Below are positions 44,733-53,097 of a stretch of DNA of 64,000 nt, one piece after another (the first letter of the stretch is position 1; the number at the start of each line of letters is the position of its first letter). The DNA is taken from NCBI RefSeq assembly GCF_004801415.1, contig NZ_SSNX01000006.1, positions 124,001-188,000 on the forward strand, written 5' to 3'. The position numbers were made by a program, and so were the translations under genes. The notes under the pieces are model-generated. The model had not been told where the DNA came from. It did no database searches and saw nothing but the letters and a program-made list of their open reading frames with translations. The DNA is from Deinococcus sp. KSM4-11 (lineage in GTDB: Bacteria > Deinococcota > Deinococci > Deinococcales > Deinococcaceae).

Positions 44733-44766
44733 TTGCATCCTTTGGTGAGTGAGTGTACACTCACTC
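44733..44766 (+). promoter_or_regulatory. Promoter and palindromic operator of the TetR gene
   Basis: TTGCAT (44733-44738), a 17-base spacer, TACACT (44756-44761), six bases to ATG 44768. The perfect 20-bp palindrome GAGTGAGTGTACACTCACTC (44747-44766) covers the -10 and the transcription start, so repressor binding would block polymerase: autoregulation. Confidence 0.8.
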
Positions 44767-44767
44767 C

Positions 44768-45328
44768 ATGCCGTCCGGTCCTCTCACCCTCTCCACCTCG
44801 GATGCGCGGCGAGAAACGGTCATTCAAAGTGCCGTGACCGTCTTCGCCACGGCCGGCTACCTGGGTACGCCGGTCAGCGCCGTGGCCGAGCACGCCAGGA
44901 TCTCGCCCGCGTATGTGTTCAAACTCTTTCCGCGCAAGGAGGACCTGTTCGTCGCCGCCCTCGAACGCTGTTTCACATTGATACGGTCGGCGCTGGAACG
45001 CGGCGCGCAGACTGTCCCGGACGGGAGCCCGGAGGACATCCTGGCCGCGATGGGAGAGGCGTACGCGTCGCTGATCGCCGACCGCTCGCTGCTGATGCTC
45101 CAGGTCCACGCGCAATCCGCCGCATCCGTGCCAGATATCGCCGCCTCGCTGCGTGCCGGACTTGCCCTCGTCACCACCTTCGTCAAGACCCGCTCCCAGG
45201 CTCCGGACGCGGCCGTACAGCAGTTCATCGCCTTCGGTCAGCTGTGTCACCTGATCACCGTGGCGGAGCTCGACGACAATGCGGCCGACTGGGCGCGCCT
45301 GCTGACCAGAAACATTCGACATTTCTGA
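44768..45328 (+). CDS. TetR-family transcriptional repressor
   Basis: 186 aa; the start is fixed by the leaderless promoter. The helix-turn-helix is RETVIQSAVTVFATAGYLGTPVSAVAEHARISPAYVFKLFPRKEDLFVAAL, a standard TetR N-terminus. The C-terminal ligand domain is family-variable. The palindrome over its promoter and the related site before the oxidoreductase gene downstream suggest it controls both. The inducer is unknown; quinones or other electrophiles are plausible given the target. Confidence 0.92.
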   Translation: MPSGPLTLSTSDARRETVIQSAVTVFATAGYLGTPVSAVAEHARISPAYVFKLFPRKEDLFVAALERCFTLIRSALERGAQTVPDGSPEDILAAMGEAYASLIADRSLLMLQVHAQSAASVPDIAASLRAGLALVTTFVKTRSQAPDAAVQQFIAFGQLCHLITVAELDDNAADWARLLTRNIRHF

Positions 45329-45357
45329 AGTCGGTGGAACCACCCTCTTCAGAATGT

Positions 45358-45394
45358 TGAACCGCACCAAAAAGTGAGTGAGTAATCACACACT
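45358..45394 (+). promoter_or_regulatory. Promoter with second TetR-type site before the oxidoreductase gene
   Basis: An imperfect inverted repeat AGTGAGTGA-N4-TCACACACT (45373-45394) shares the GTGAGTGAGT half-site with the TetR palindrome. TTGAAC (45358-45363), 17 bases and AGTAAT (45381-45386) form a plausible promoter overlapped by it. Confidence 0.6.
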
Positions 45395-45440
45395 ATCCGC
45401 CCGCCTGTCCATTCCCTCGTCTGACCTCAGGAGATCTGCC

Positions 45441-46502
45441 ATGACTATTGCCCCCTCGACCGCTCCGCTCACCCTCACCACGTCCATCACCGAAATCATC
45501 CTGCCAGGACTGGTGGAACCATCCGGTCTTCAGGTACACCGGCGCCCCCTGGAGGCCCCACGCGCCGGACAGACGCTGATCCGGATCGAGGCAACCGGAG
45601 TCTCCTTTGCCGAGCAGGGCATGCGGCGGGGCCGCTATCCGGGGCAGCCGAGGTTTCCCTTCGTGCCTGGCTATGACCTCGTCGGCACCGTGCAGGACGT
45701 CGGGCGCGGCGTCAATCCAGCGCTGATCGGGACACGGGTCGCCGCCGCCACGAAAACCGGTGGATGGGCCACCCATGCCCTCGTTCCAGCCGTGGATCTG
45801 GTGCCTGTTCCAGCGGCCCTCGACCCGGCAGAGGTCGAGACGGTCATCGTCAACGGCATCACCGCGTGGCAGATGCTGCACCGCAACGCCCGCGCACGGG
45901 CCGACCAGACGATCCTGGTGCACGGAGCGAACGGCGGCGTGGGCAACGTGCTGGTACAACTGGCCCGCCATGCCGGCATCCGCGTGATCGGCACGGCCGC
46001 GCCCCGGCATCATGCCGCCCTGCGTGCCCTGGGGGTGGAACCCCTCGACTACGCCGCCCCGGATCTGGCAGCGCAGATCCGCACGCTCGCGCCGGACGGG
46101 GTCGACGCGGCCTTCGATCACCTGGGGCTGGCCAGTGCCCGGCGGTCGTTCGGGCTGCTCGCCCGCAGCGGCACCCTGGTCGCCTACGGCATGGCGGCCG
46201 ACCTGAATGAACGCGGGTCACTGCTGTCGATGTTCGGGAAGATGGTCGGTCAGATCATCGTCTGGAACGCCCTCCCGGTCCGCCGCCGGGCGTCGTTCTA
46301 CGATTTCTGGGGTGGCAAGACCCTTACGCCCCGCGCATTTCGCCGCAAGCAGCACGAGGATCTCACGCAGGTGCTGTCGCTCCTGGCGGAGGGAGCCATC
46401 ACGCCACACATCGCCGCGCGGTTTCCCCTTCAGAACGTTGCACAGGCCATGGAGCTTGCGGAATCCCGCACGGTACTCGGGAAGGTGGTGCTGCTGCCCT
46501 GA
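45441..46502 (+). CDS. NADPH:quinone oxidoreductase-like MDR protein
   Basis: 353 aa from ATG 45441, with AGGAGA seven bases before it. Medium-chain dehydrogenase without zinc ligands: IEATGVSFAEQGMRRGRYPGQPRFPFVPGYDLVGTV, then NGITAWQMLHRNA, and the NADPH motif ILVHGANGGVGNVLVQLARHAG. Enzymes of this group reduce quinones or alkenals with NADPH in the cytosol. It is 112 bases after the TetR gene and carries a related operator, so it is the likely regulated target. Confidence 0.9.
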   Translation: MTIAPSTAPLTLTTSITEIILPGLVEPSGLQVHRRPLEAPRAGQTLIRIEATGVSFAEQGMRRGRYPGQPRFPFVPGYDLVGTVQDVGRGVNPALIGTRVAAATKTGGWATHALVPAVDLVPVPAALDPAEVETVIVNGITAWQMLHRNARARADQTILVHGANGGVGNVLVQLARHAGIRVIGTAAPRHHAALRALGVEPLDYAAPDLAAQIRTLAPDGVDAAFDHLGLASARRSFGLLARSGTLVAYGMAADLNERGSLLSMFGKMVGQIIVWNALPVRRRASFYDFWGGKTLTPRAFRRKQHEDLTQVLSLLAEGAITPHIAARFPLQNVAQAMELAESRTVLGKVVLLP

Positions 46503-46605
46503 GCCCGTCGGCACCGAGACTCACCGGGCAGACGATGGCGGTTCAGCTGACCTGCCCGCAGGTCGTGACTGACCGGGCGTACCCGCCACCGGACGACACC
46601 TGCGC

Positions 46606-47661
46606 TCAGCGTGGGTCGATGCTGGTGCCGAACTGCTCATTCATGAACGCGGCCAGGGCCCGCGCGAAGCGGTCGTGCGCAAAGCTGCTGGGATGCACTC
46701 CATCCAGACTGAACGTCCGGCCGAAGGGTGAGGCGGTCGTGGGAATCAGCGGTCGGCCCGGCAACGAGTCCAGAACGGGATTCACGTCGAACACCACCGC
46801 GCCGTGGGACGCAGCGATGGCCCGGATGGCGGCGTTGTAGTGCTCCACGATCGCCTGCGCCTGCACGTACTCGTCTCTGGTCAGCGCCTCGGGCGACGTG
46901 CAGGACAACGGCTTGTCCTGGCTGGCGGTCGCAATGGTACTGGTACCGAAATAAGTGTCCTGGCCGTCGCAGGAACGGTCCACCAGTCCGGTCACTCTCA
47001 GCAGCCGCACCGGCACCAGGGCGGGCACCCGCGTGACATCCGGCACGGTCATCAACACCAGGTGGTGCGCGCCCGCCGCCTTCAGACGGTCGACCACCGT
47101 GGTGTAGTCCGCCTGGAAGTCGGCCACCGGCGTGGCCTTGCTCAGGTCGCCGCGCAGGGTGGGCAGCAGAACATCATTGCTGCCGATCCAGACGGTGACG
47201 AACACCGGCTTCCGGGCAATGGCCGCCTCGAGTTGCGTGGTGCCAGAGCCCAGGATGGCGCGGTACAGGCGGGCGTCGTACAGCTGCGGATCCGGGTTGA
47301 CCACCTGCGTATCCGTGGTGGCCAGGACGTCGTGGACTTTCGCGCCGGGCACAGCGACGACCGGGGAAATGATGTCCGGGTGGCTGCGCTCGCAGTTCGG
47401 CTGGCCCATCACACCGACGGGCGGCGGGCACCCTGGGTCGCCGATCTCCGGCATGGGCACGTCCAGTCCGGCACGCTGACCGAGCAGATGGGGATACGAC
47501 GCCCGCTGCGACGCCGGAGTGAGGCTGGCGGACTGGTACCCCGCCGTGATGCTGTCGCCGAGCGCCACGTAGCCCGTAAATAACGTGGCATCCGGACGGG
47601 GAACGAACTGCGGCGCACACGAGGCGAGGATCAAGGTCAGCAGAAGCAACGTACGTTTCAT
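46606..47661 (-). CDS. SGNH/GDSL-type hydrolase lipoprotein
   Basis: 351 aa from ATG 47661, with GAGGAGC before it. Lipoprotein signal MKRTLLLLTLILASCAP (lipobox LASC). The catalytic blocks are VALGDSITAGYQS (Ser), VAVPGAK, VWIGSNDVLLP (oxyanion Asn) and FSLDGVHPSSFAHD (Asp/His). It hydrolyses esters outside the membrane; lipid, acetyl-sugar or short esters are all possible. Confidence 0.9.
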   Translation of the reverse strand: MKRTLLLLTLILASCAPQFVPRPDATLFTGYVALGDSITAGYQSASLTPASQRASYPHLLGQRAGLDVPMPEIGDPGCPPPVGVMGQPNCERSHPDIISPVVAVPGAKVHDVLATTDTQVVNPDPQLYDARLYRAILGSGTTQLEAAIARKPVFVTVWIGSNDVLLPTLRGDLSKATPVADFQADYTTVVDRLKAAGAHHLVLMTVPDVTRVPALVPVRLLRVTGLVDRSCDGQDTYFGTSTIATASQDKPLSCTSPEALTRDEYVQAQAIVEHYNAAIRAIAASHGAVVFDVNPVLDSLPGRPLIPTTASPFGRTFSLDGVHPSSFAHDRFARALAAFMNEQFGTSIDPR

Positions 47662-47902
47662 GACGCTCCTCGACCGCACAATGGGGCGGTACCCGGCTTG
47701 CGTGACCGGGAAGTCAACACGATAAGGTCACCCTGAACCGTCAACCGTACGTCTGCCCATAGACGCAGTGGCGCGCGTGCCGGGTCGATGGGTGGCTCAG
47801 GAACAGGCACGTGAGCACACCGCAACGATTCCGGCGACGCGGTGGGTCAGGAGACCCTACCCCTGTAAGAACCTGCGTCTTCAGCGAGCAGGCCGTCTGG
47901 AT

Positions 47903-49024
47903 TCAGGGGGTGGCGGGCGTGATGTTCCGGATGATGAACAGGTCGTCCTGGTAATCGTCGTTCATGCTCTGGTAGTCGACACCCATCACGTACGCGCCGG
48001 GCATCACCTGTCCGCCGGCGGTCAGTGGCCAGAAGCGCAGGTGTTGCCCACACGGGCCGGGGCAGCCGTTCGCCCTGTCCTTGGCCTGATCGTTGTTGGC
48101 CGGGTCGCTGTACTCGTACCCATCCATGTTGAACCCGAACGCTCCGGACGGCGTGAAACTGGCCTGCGCAAACTTGGTGGTGGAGCCGTCCGCGTGTGGG
48201 AACAGCGACTGGTAGTCGGTGGCCGAATGGGTGAGCACCTTCACCAGGGTCGAGGTTCCACGCGCGTAGCGATACAGGGTGGACGCGTCGGAACTCGACC
48301 ACGCGCCGACCTCCTGAACCGTGACCGGCTGAGCGGCATCCGCCGCCTGCCAGTACGCGGAGAGCACCTCGTCCCCCTGGGCGTGCACCCAGCCCCGCTG
48401 GTTGATCGGGACATTGCTGCCGTTGTTGACCCCGGACAGTGCCGCAGCGTCCGAGGCGGTGTTGAGCGCGAAGGTCCACCCCATGGCGTCGTGAATCTGT
48501 TGCAGGGTGGGTTCGGTGTACTGCCCGTTCGGATCGCGTTCCGGGTAGGGCTGCCACAGTCCGCTCAGGGTGACGGGGAAGGCGGACGCGCCGGGGTCAT
48601 CGGAGTTGATGGTCAGGGTGCCTGCAAACAGCGTCGTCGGGGTGGTCAGGGTCGCCTCGGCGGTGAAGGTGAGCGTCACATCGACCGAGGCGCCTGCCGT
48701 CACGTCGGTGGGCAGGGCAGGCGTGGAGGTCACGGTCCACGGGCCGTCCACGCCCAGGCTGCTCAGGTGCAGCGTGTCCGTGCCGGTGTTGTGCAGGCGC
48801 AGGGTGCCGCGATTGTGAACGCCCACAGCTGGTGGACTGGCGAGCGCGCCGATGCGGTTGAACACCAGCCGGGTGCCGTCGGAACCGCTGTCCACGTTCT
48901 CGACTGTGAACAGCTGCGGTGTCGGGGCCGGAACCGACGTCTGGGCGCACCCGATCAGCAGGGCGGTGAGACCGAGGGCGGCGGCCAGTGGCCGAGCGAG
49001 GGCATTCCGTACCGGGTTGAGCAT
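47903..49024 (-). CDS. Lipoprotein with an ASH-like beta domain
   Basis: 373 aa from ATG 49024, with GGAGGGA before it. Lipobox ALLIGCAQ. Residues about 45-175 form a beta-sandwich of the ASH/choice-of-anchor type (GTLRLHNTGTDTLHLSSLGVDGPW, SVDVTLTFTAEAT, LTINSDDPGASAFPVTLSG). The remaining 200 residues are an unrecognised domain beginning TEPTLQQIHDAMGWTFAL. It probably sits on the cell surface; function unknown. The beta-propeller genes just upstream on the same strand encode exported proteins too. Confidence 0.8.
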   Translation of the reverse strand: MLNPVRNALARPLAAALGLTALLIGCAQTSVPAPTPQLFTVENVDSGSDGTRLVFNRIGALASPPAVGVHNRGTLRLHNTGTDTLHLSSLGVDGPWTVTSTPALPTDVTAGASVDVTLTFTAEATLTTPTTLFAGTLTINSDDPGASAFPVTLSGLWQPYPERDPNGQYTEPTLQQIHDAMGWTFALNTASDAAALSGVNNGSNVPINQRGWVHAQGDEVLSAYWQAADAAQPVTVQEVGAWSSSDASTLYRYARGTSTLVKVLTHSATDYQSLFPHADGSTTKFAQASFTPSGAFGFNMDGYEYSDPANNDQAKDRANGCPGPCGQHLRFWPLTAGGQVMPGAYVMGVDYQSMNDDYQDDLFIIRNITPATP

Positions 49025-49261
49025 GTTCCCTCCAGCGCCCGGATCGGGTTCGACAGACAGGCGACCGTCGACGGCGATCGGTTCCTTGTCCAGCGTGGGC
49101 GTGAGTGTGGGAACCACCTGCACGGTAGGGGGCCACGGTGATCACGCCATGAAGGGCGCCCCTGGAGCCTGCTTCACACTTCACCGCATCCGGCCACGCC
49201 GTGGTTCCCCGGCCAGCGTGGACGTCCCCGATGAAGATGGGCATCGGGGCCTGGCGCGCCC

Positions 49262-50458
49262 TCAGTCCAGGCGGGCCAGGCGAACCCGGTACCGTCCGCC
49301 GCTGTCCTCGCGCCAGGCCAGCATGACACCGGCGGCGCTGCTGGTCAGGGACGGTGACCGGGCGTCCCGGTCGTGCGCCGTGTTCGCCTCCAGGCGGCGC
49401 CACGCTCCCGCAGCCCACGTCGCCGCGTTCACCCGGCCGATGGAACCCGTGTCTTCCACCCACGCAACGACGGGGAGGCCATGACGGTCGAGGGTCAGCG
49501 TGGGCTGGGTGGCGGAGGTGGCGTTCAGCCGGCCTCCCCGCGCCGTCCACCGCTGACCATTCCAGCTGGAGACGTACAGGGCGTCCATGCCGGCCAGATC
49601 CTCGATCCAGGCGACGGTCGGTCGGCCCGCCGGATCGAGCGTCAGGACAGGCGACGCGAGGTACCGCGGTCCGCCCCGGTTGAGCGGGCCACCCAGGGTC
49701 TCCCAGGCCGTGCCGGTCCAGCGCTTCACCAGCACGGCGCTGCCCAGCACGTCCCCCTGCAGGTAGGCCACGACCGGTCTCCCCTGGGCGTCCAGTGCCA
49801 CGGACGGACTGCGGGAATATTGGGTCAGGTCGTTGACGGGCACCGAGCGCGACCAGGTCTGGGCTGCGGCATCCCACGCGCGGTAGGTCAGCCAGGTCTG
49901 ACGATCCGGATTGCCACGGTACTCGCCGTGAATCAGCACGGGTTCGCCCGCCCGGGCCGCGACGGCGCGGGTGCGCGCGGCCGCCGGGGAGCTGACGCCC
50001 AGGTAGCGATCCGGCCAGTTCGTCCACGCGCCCTGCTGATACGCCCGGAAGACCACCACATCGTTGTCGCCGTAATTTTCGTTCCAGACGGCCACGGGAG
50101 TGCCCTGGGCATCGGTGGCCAGATCGAGGTTCGAGATCGGTCTCGGCTGGTTGTAGTTCAGGATGCCGCCCAGCGCGTGCCACTGCCCCTGCGAGAGCCG
50201 GTACACCCGCAGCACCCTCGCCTTGAACTTCCCGCGCCAACTGTGCCCACCGCCGTGGTCCTGCATGGTGGCCAGCAGCAGGTCGCCCGAGGGCGTGGCG
50301 ACGATCCTGAGTTCCCGGACGGGATCGGCGGAGAGTGCCGGGGGCCGCAGGAGCGCCGGGCCGGCGCCTCCGCCGGCGGTGGCGGACGGCCCGCACCACA
50401 GGGCCAGCAAAATGGCCACACACGATCGCCGGACGGCACGGTCGATTGGCAGGTTCAC
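49262..50458 (-). CDS. Exported beta-propeller-like protein (paralogue 1)
   Basis: 398 aa from a GTG at 50458, chosen because it directly precedes a signal peptide (VNLPIDRAVRRSCVAILLALWC...ATA); there is no ribosome site, and a GTG at 50521 is possible. The body repeats a 45-55-residue unit with LDxxGxPVVAW(x)E-type strands (LATDAQGTPVAVWNENYGDND, LDAQGRPVVAYLQGD, LDPAGRPTVAWIEDL, LDRHGLPVVAWVEDT), as in beta-propellers. It is a tandem paralogue of 50597-51808, sharing VWNENYGDND and GPLNR...YLASP. It is probably a surface or secreted binding protein. Confidence 0.78.
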   Translation of the reverse strand: MNLPIDRAVRRSCVAILLALWCGPSATAGGGAGPALLRPPALSADPVRELRIVATPSGDLLLATMQDHGGGHSWRGKFKARVLRVYRLSQGQWHALGGILNYNQPRPISNLDLATDAQGTPVAVWNENYGDNDVVVFRAYQQGAWTNWPDRYLGVSSPAAARTRAVAARAGEPVLIHGEYRGNPDRQTWLTYRAWDAAAQTWSRSVPVNDLTQYSRSPSVALDAQGRPVVAYLQGDVLGSAVLVKRWTGTAWETLGGPLNRGGPRYLASPVLTLDPAGRPTVAWIEDLAGMDALYVSSWNGQRWTARGGRLNATSATQPTLTLDRHGLPVVAWVEDTGSIGRVNAATWAAGAWRRLEANTAHDRDARSPSLTSSAAGVMLAWREDSGGRYRVRLARLD

Positions 50459-50596
50459 ACCACGGATGATGCGCCACGACACCCCTGTGAACAACGCCGG
50501 AACAGGGTGCTGCGCCGCCACGTATCGACAGGAACTATGGATCTGCTGCGCGCTTGAAGGCGCGGCCAGTTGGCGCGTCTACGGTTCCCGCTTCGT

Positions 50597-51808
50597 TCAG
50601 GGGCGGACTGCCCGCACCTGCACCTGATAGCGTCCGCCCACATCCTCACGCCAGGCCAGCAGGACACGGCCGGTCGGCGTGACCACCACGGCGGGGGAAC
50701 GCGCGTCATGCTGGGCGTCGAGGTTCTGTACGGCGCTCCCCTGCCATGCCCGACCATTCCAGCGGGCCCAGCGGATCCGGCCCAGATTGCCGTGCTCCTC
50801 GACCCAGGCGAGCACCGGGTGGCCCTGCGGATCGAGCGCCAGAGACGGCGCGGACGAGAAGCCCTGGCTGACGGCGCCACCCAGCAGAAGCCACTGCCGA
50901 CCGGTCCAGCGGGAGACGTACAGGGTGTCCTGGCCGCCCTGGTCTTCCATCCACGCGACCACTGGCCTGGAGCCGGCGTCCAGCACGAGGCGCGGGCTGG
51001 CCAGGTAGGTGCGGGCGCGGCGGTTGAGCGGGCCGCCGAGCGGGGCCCAGGCCTGCCCCGTCCAGCGGGCTGCCAGAAGATTGCTGCTCAGGACGTCGCC
51101 CTGAATCCACGTGACGACTGGCCGTGCCGCGGCGTCCAGGGCGATCGCGGGCGAGCGGGAAAAGGCGTGGACATCGTTGAAGCGCGGGCCGCGCTGCCAC
51201 GTGTTGGTCTGCCACGTGCGAACCGTGAGTTGACTGCCGTCGGGCTTGCGCAGCCATTCGCCGAAGGCGATCACCGGCTCGCCGTTCCACGCCGCGACGC
51301 CCCGGGTGCGGGCCGCGTAGGGCAGGTCATCGCCGATGTAGCGCGCCCGCCAGTCCGTCCAGTGCCCGCCCTGATAGGCCCGGAAGACGATGATGTCGTT
51401 GTCGCCATAGTTCTCATTCCATGCCAGTACTGGCGTTCCACGTCGATCCAGCGCCAGATCGAGGGTCGACGCCGGCCTGGGACGGTCGTAATTGAGCGCG
51501 CCCCCCAGCGGAACCCAGCGCCCTGCCGTCCAGCGGGAAGCGAACACTTCCCGCGCCGTGAACACGCCCTTGCGGCTGTGGGCCCGGACCGAGTCGACCA
51601 GCGTGGCCAGGATGAGGTCACCGTTCGGGGCGGCGGCCAGCCGGAGTTCGCGCACGGGCGCCCTCGGCAGCGGTGGCGGGAACAGCGGGGCCGGGCCGCC
51701 GCCACCGGCCGACACCGGACTGCTGCAGGTCGCCACACCCACAGCCGCAAGGAGAACCCGGCACAGCCGGGTAAGGACGATCCGGCCGGAGCACGCTACT
51801 GTCGTCAT
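50597..51808 (-). CDS. Exported beta-propeller-like protein (paralogue 2)
   Basis: 403 aa from ATG 51808. Signal peptide MTTVACSGRIVLTRLCRVLLAAVG..., followed by a Gly/Pro-rich linker. It has the same repeat units as the neighbour: LALDRRGTPVLAWNENYGDND, LDAAARPVVTWIQGD, LDAGSRPVVAWMEDQ, LDPQGHPVLAWVEEH, ending GRVLLAWREDVGGRYQVQV. The pair arose by tandem duplication and has since diverged widely. The genes are 138 bases apart, so each may have its own promoter. Function unknown. Confidence 0.8.
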   Translation of the reverse strand: MTTVACSGRIVLTRLCRVLLAAVGVATCSSPVSAGGGGPAPLFPPPLPRAPVRELRLAAAPNGDLILATLVDSVRAHSRKGVFTAREVFASRWTAGRWVPLGGALNYDRPRPASTLDLALDRRGTPVLAWNENYGDNDIIVFRAYQGGHWTDWRARYIGDDLPYAARTRGVAAWNGEPVIAFGEWLRKPDGSQLTVRTWQTNTWQRGPRFNDVHAFSRSPAIALDAAARPVVTWIQGDVLSSNLLAARWTGQAWAPLGGPLNRRARTYLASPRLVLDAGSRPVVAWMEDQGGQDTLYVSRWTGRQWLLLGGAVSQGFSSAPSLALDPQGHPVLAWVEEHGNLGRIRWARWNGRAWQGSAVQNLDAQHDARSPAVVVTPTGRVLLAWREDVGGRYQVQVRAVRP

Positions 51809-51872
51809 TCAGCTGAGTATTCAGCGGGTCGGCCGCCCGCACAACGGCAGGCGCGGGATGGCCGTGACCGAC

Positions 51873-51894
51873 CTATCGAGCGGATCGATAGAAT
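51873..51894 (+). promoter_or_regulatory. Leaderless -10 and inverted repeat of the LysR gene
   Basis: CTATCGA-N5-TCGATAG (51873-51891) overlaps TAGAAT (51889-51894), which ends six bases before ATG 51901. A repressor on this site would block its own promoter, as LysR proteins often do. Confidence 0.65.
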
Positions 51895-51900
51895 CACGGC

Positions 51901-52860
51901 ATGGCCTCCCGCCACTCCCGGAGTCACGGGCCCTCTGCGCTGCTCCGGACTCCCCTGTCGGCCCTGCTGGCCGTGGCCGAGGCCGGCAGCTTCAGCGAGG
52001 CGGCGGCCCGCCTGGGCCTCGCCCAGTCCACCCTGAGCTACGCGGTGAAACAGGCGGAAGACGCGCTTGGGGTCGTCATTTTTGAACGCGGACGGCGCGG
52101 CGCCCGGCTGACGCCCGCCGGTCAGGCCGTCATGGTGCACGCCCGCCACGCCGCACTGTCGATCCAGGCCATGGAACTCACCGCGCACGGTCAACTCCGG
52201 GGCACATTGAGGCTCGCCGCGTGCCGGAGCATCCTGACCCATGTCGTGGCGCCGGCCCTGCGGGCCTTCAACGACTCGTACCCACAGGTCGAGGTGGTGG
52301 TGATCGACACCCGGGGCGAACACGACGAGGTCGCCCACCTCGTGCGCAGTGGGGATGTACACCTGGGACTGGGACGCCTGCCCATGCCCCAGGGCCTGAT
52401 CACGGCACCGCTGGTGGCCGACGAGTACCTGCTGGTCAACGCCGCCACTGCGCCGCCGCTGCGCACCTGGGACGACCTGCACGCGGCCCGGTTCATCGTG
52501 TGCGAGGAAGACTGCGCGCCCTACGTCGCCGCCCACATCGCCCGGCATTCCCGGGCCCCCCACCCCGCCATCCGGCTACACGACGCGGGCGTCGCCCTGG
52601 GGCTCGTGGCCGAAGGCCATGGATTCACCATCCTGAGCAGGTTGGTGGTCACGCCCCTGCCCCGTGGCCTGCGCACCGAGTCCCTGCCCGTTCCCCTGTG
52701 GCGCACCACGGGCACCGTGACGACGGAGGCAGGCGCCCTTCACCCGCTGGTCACGGCCTTTACCGCCCTGGCGCTCACGCCCGGGGGGATCGGCGCCAGG
52801 GCAGGTGGGGTGGCACGCCTGCTGCGGTTTGCGGATCAGTTGGGTGCGTTGCCGCGCTGA
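51901..52860 (+). CDS. LysR-family transcriptional regulator
   Basis: 319 aa. The winged helix is LLRTPLSALLAVAEAGSFSEAAARLGLAQSTLSYAVKQAEDALGVVIFERGRRGARLTPAG split as in all LysR proteins. The effector domain starts GTLRLAACRSILTHVVAPALRAFNDSYPQVEVVVIDTRG. The start is set by the leaderless promoter. It diverges from the beta-propeller gene at 50597-51808 with 92 bases between, so that gene is the first target to consider. Confidence 0.92.
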   Translation: MASRHSRSHGPSALLRTPLSALLAVAEAGSFSEAAARLGLAQSTLSYAVKQAEDALGVVIFERGRRGARLTPAGQAVMVHARHAALSIQAMELTAHGQLRGTLRLAACRSILTHVVAPALRAFNDSYPQVEVVVIDTRGEHDEVAHLVRSGDVHLGLGRLPMPQGLITAPLVADEYLLVNAATAPPLRTWDDLHAARFIVCEEDCAPYVAAHIARHSRAPHPAIRLHDAGVALGLVAEGHGFTILSRLVVTPLPRGLRTESLPVPLWRTTGTVTTEAGALHPLVTAFTALALTPGGIGARAGGVARLLRFADQLGALPR

Positions 52861-53097
52861 TGGCGTCCTGAGTCTCGTGGGTGCGTCCACCGCGCATCAG
52901 GGTGGAGCGTCATCGGCTCAACGGCCAGGCGTGCGATGTGGCAGGTCGGCTCTGCCGTTCACCGACTGATTCCACGCACCGTCGAGGTAGAAGTCCGGGC
53001 GAGGAGGTCGAGTTCAACCCGGATCGTTCGGCGCGAGGCGGTTCGTCAACGCCACGCGATCCAGCGCCAACTTGCAGGGCAAACCGTTCCTGGCCGT
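52861..53097. other. Gap between convergent genes
   Basis: 237 bases between the LysR gene and the end of the GH31 gene. I see no gene, repeat or clear terminator in it. Confidence 0.4.
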
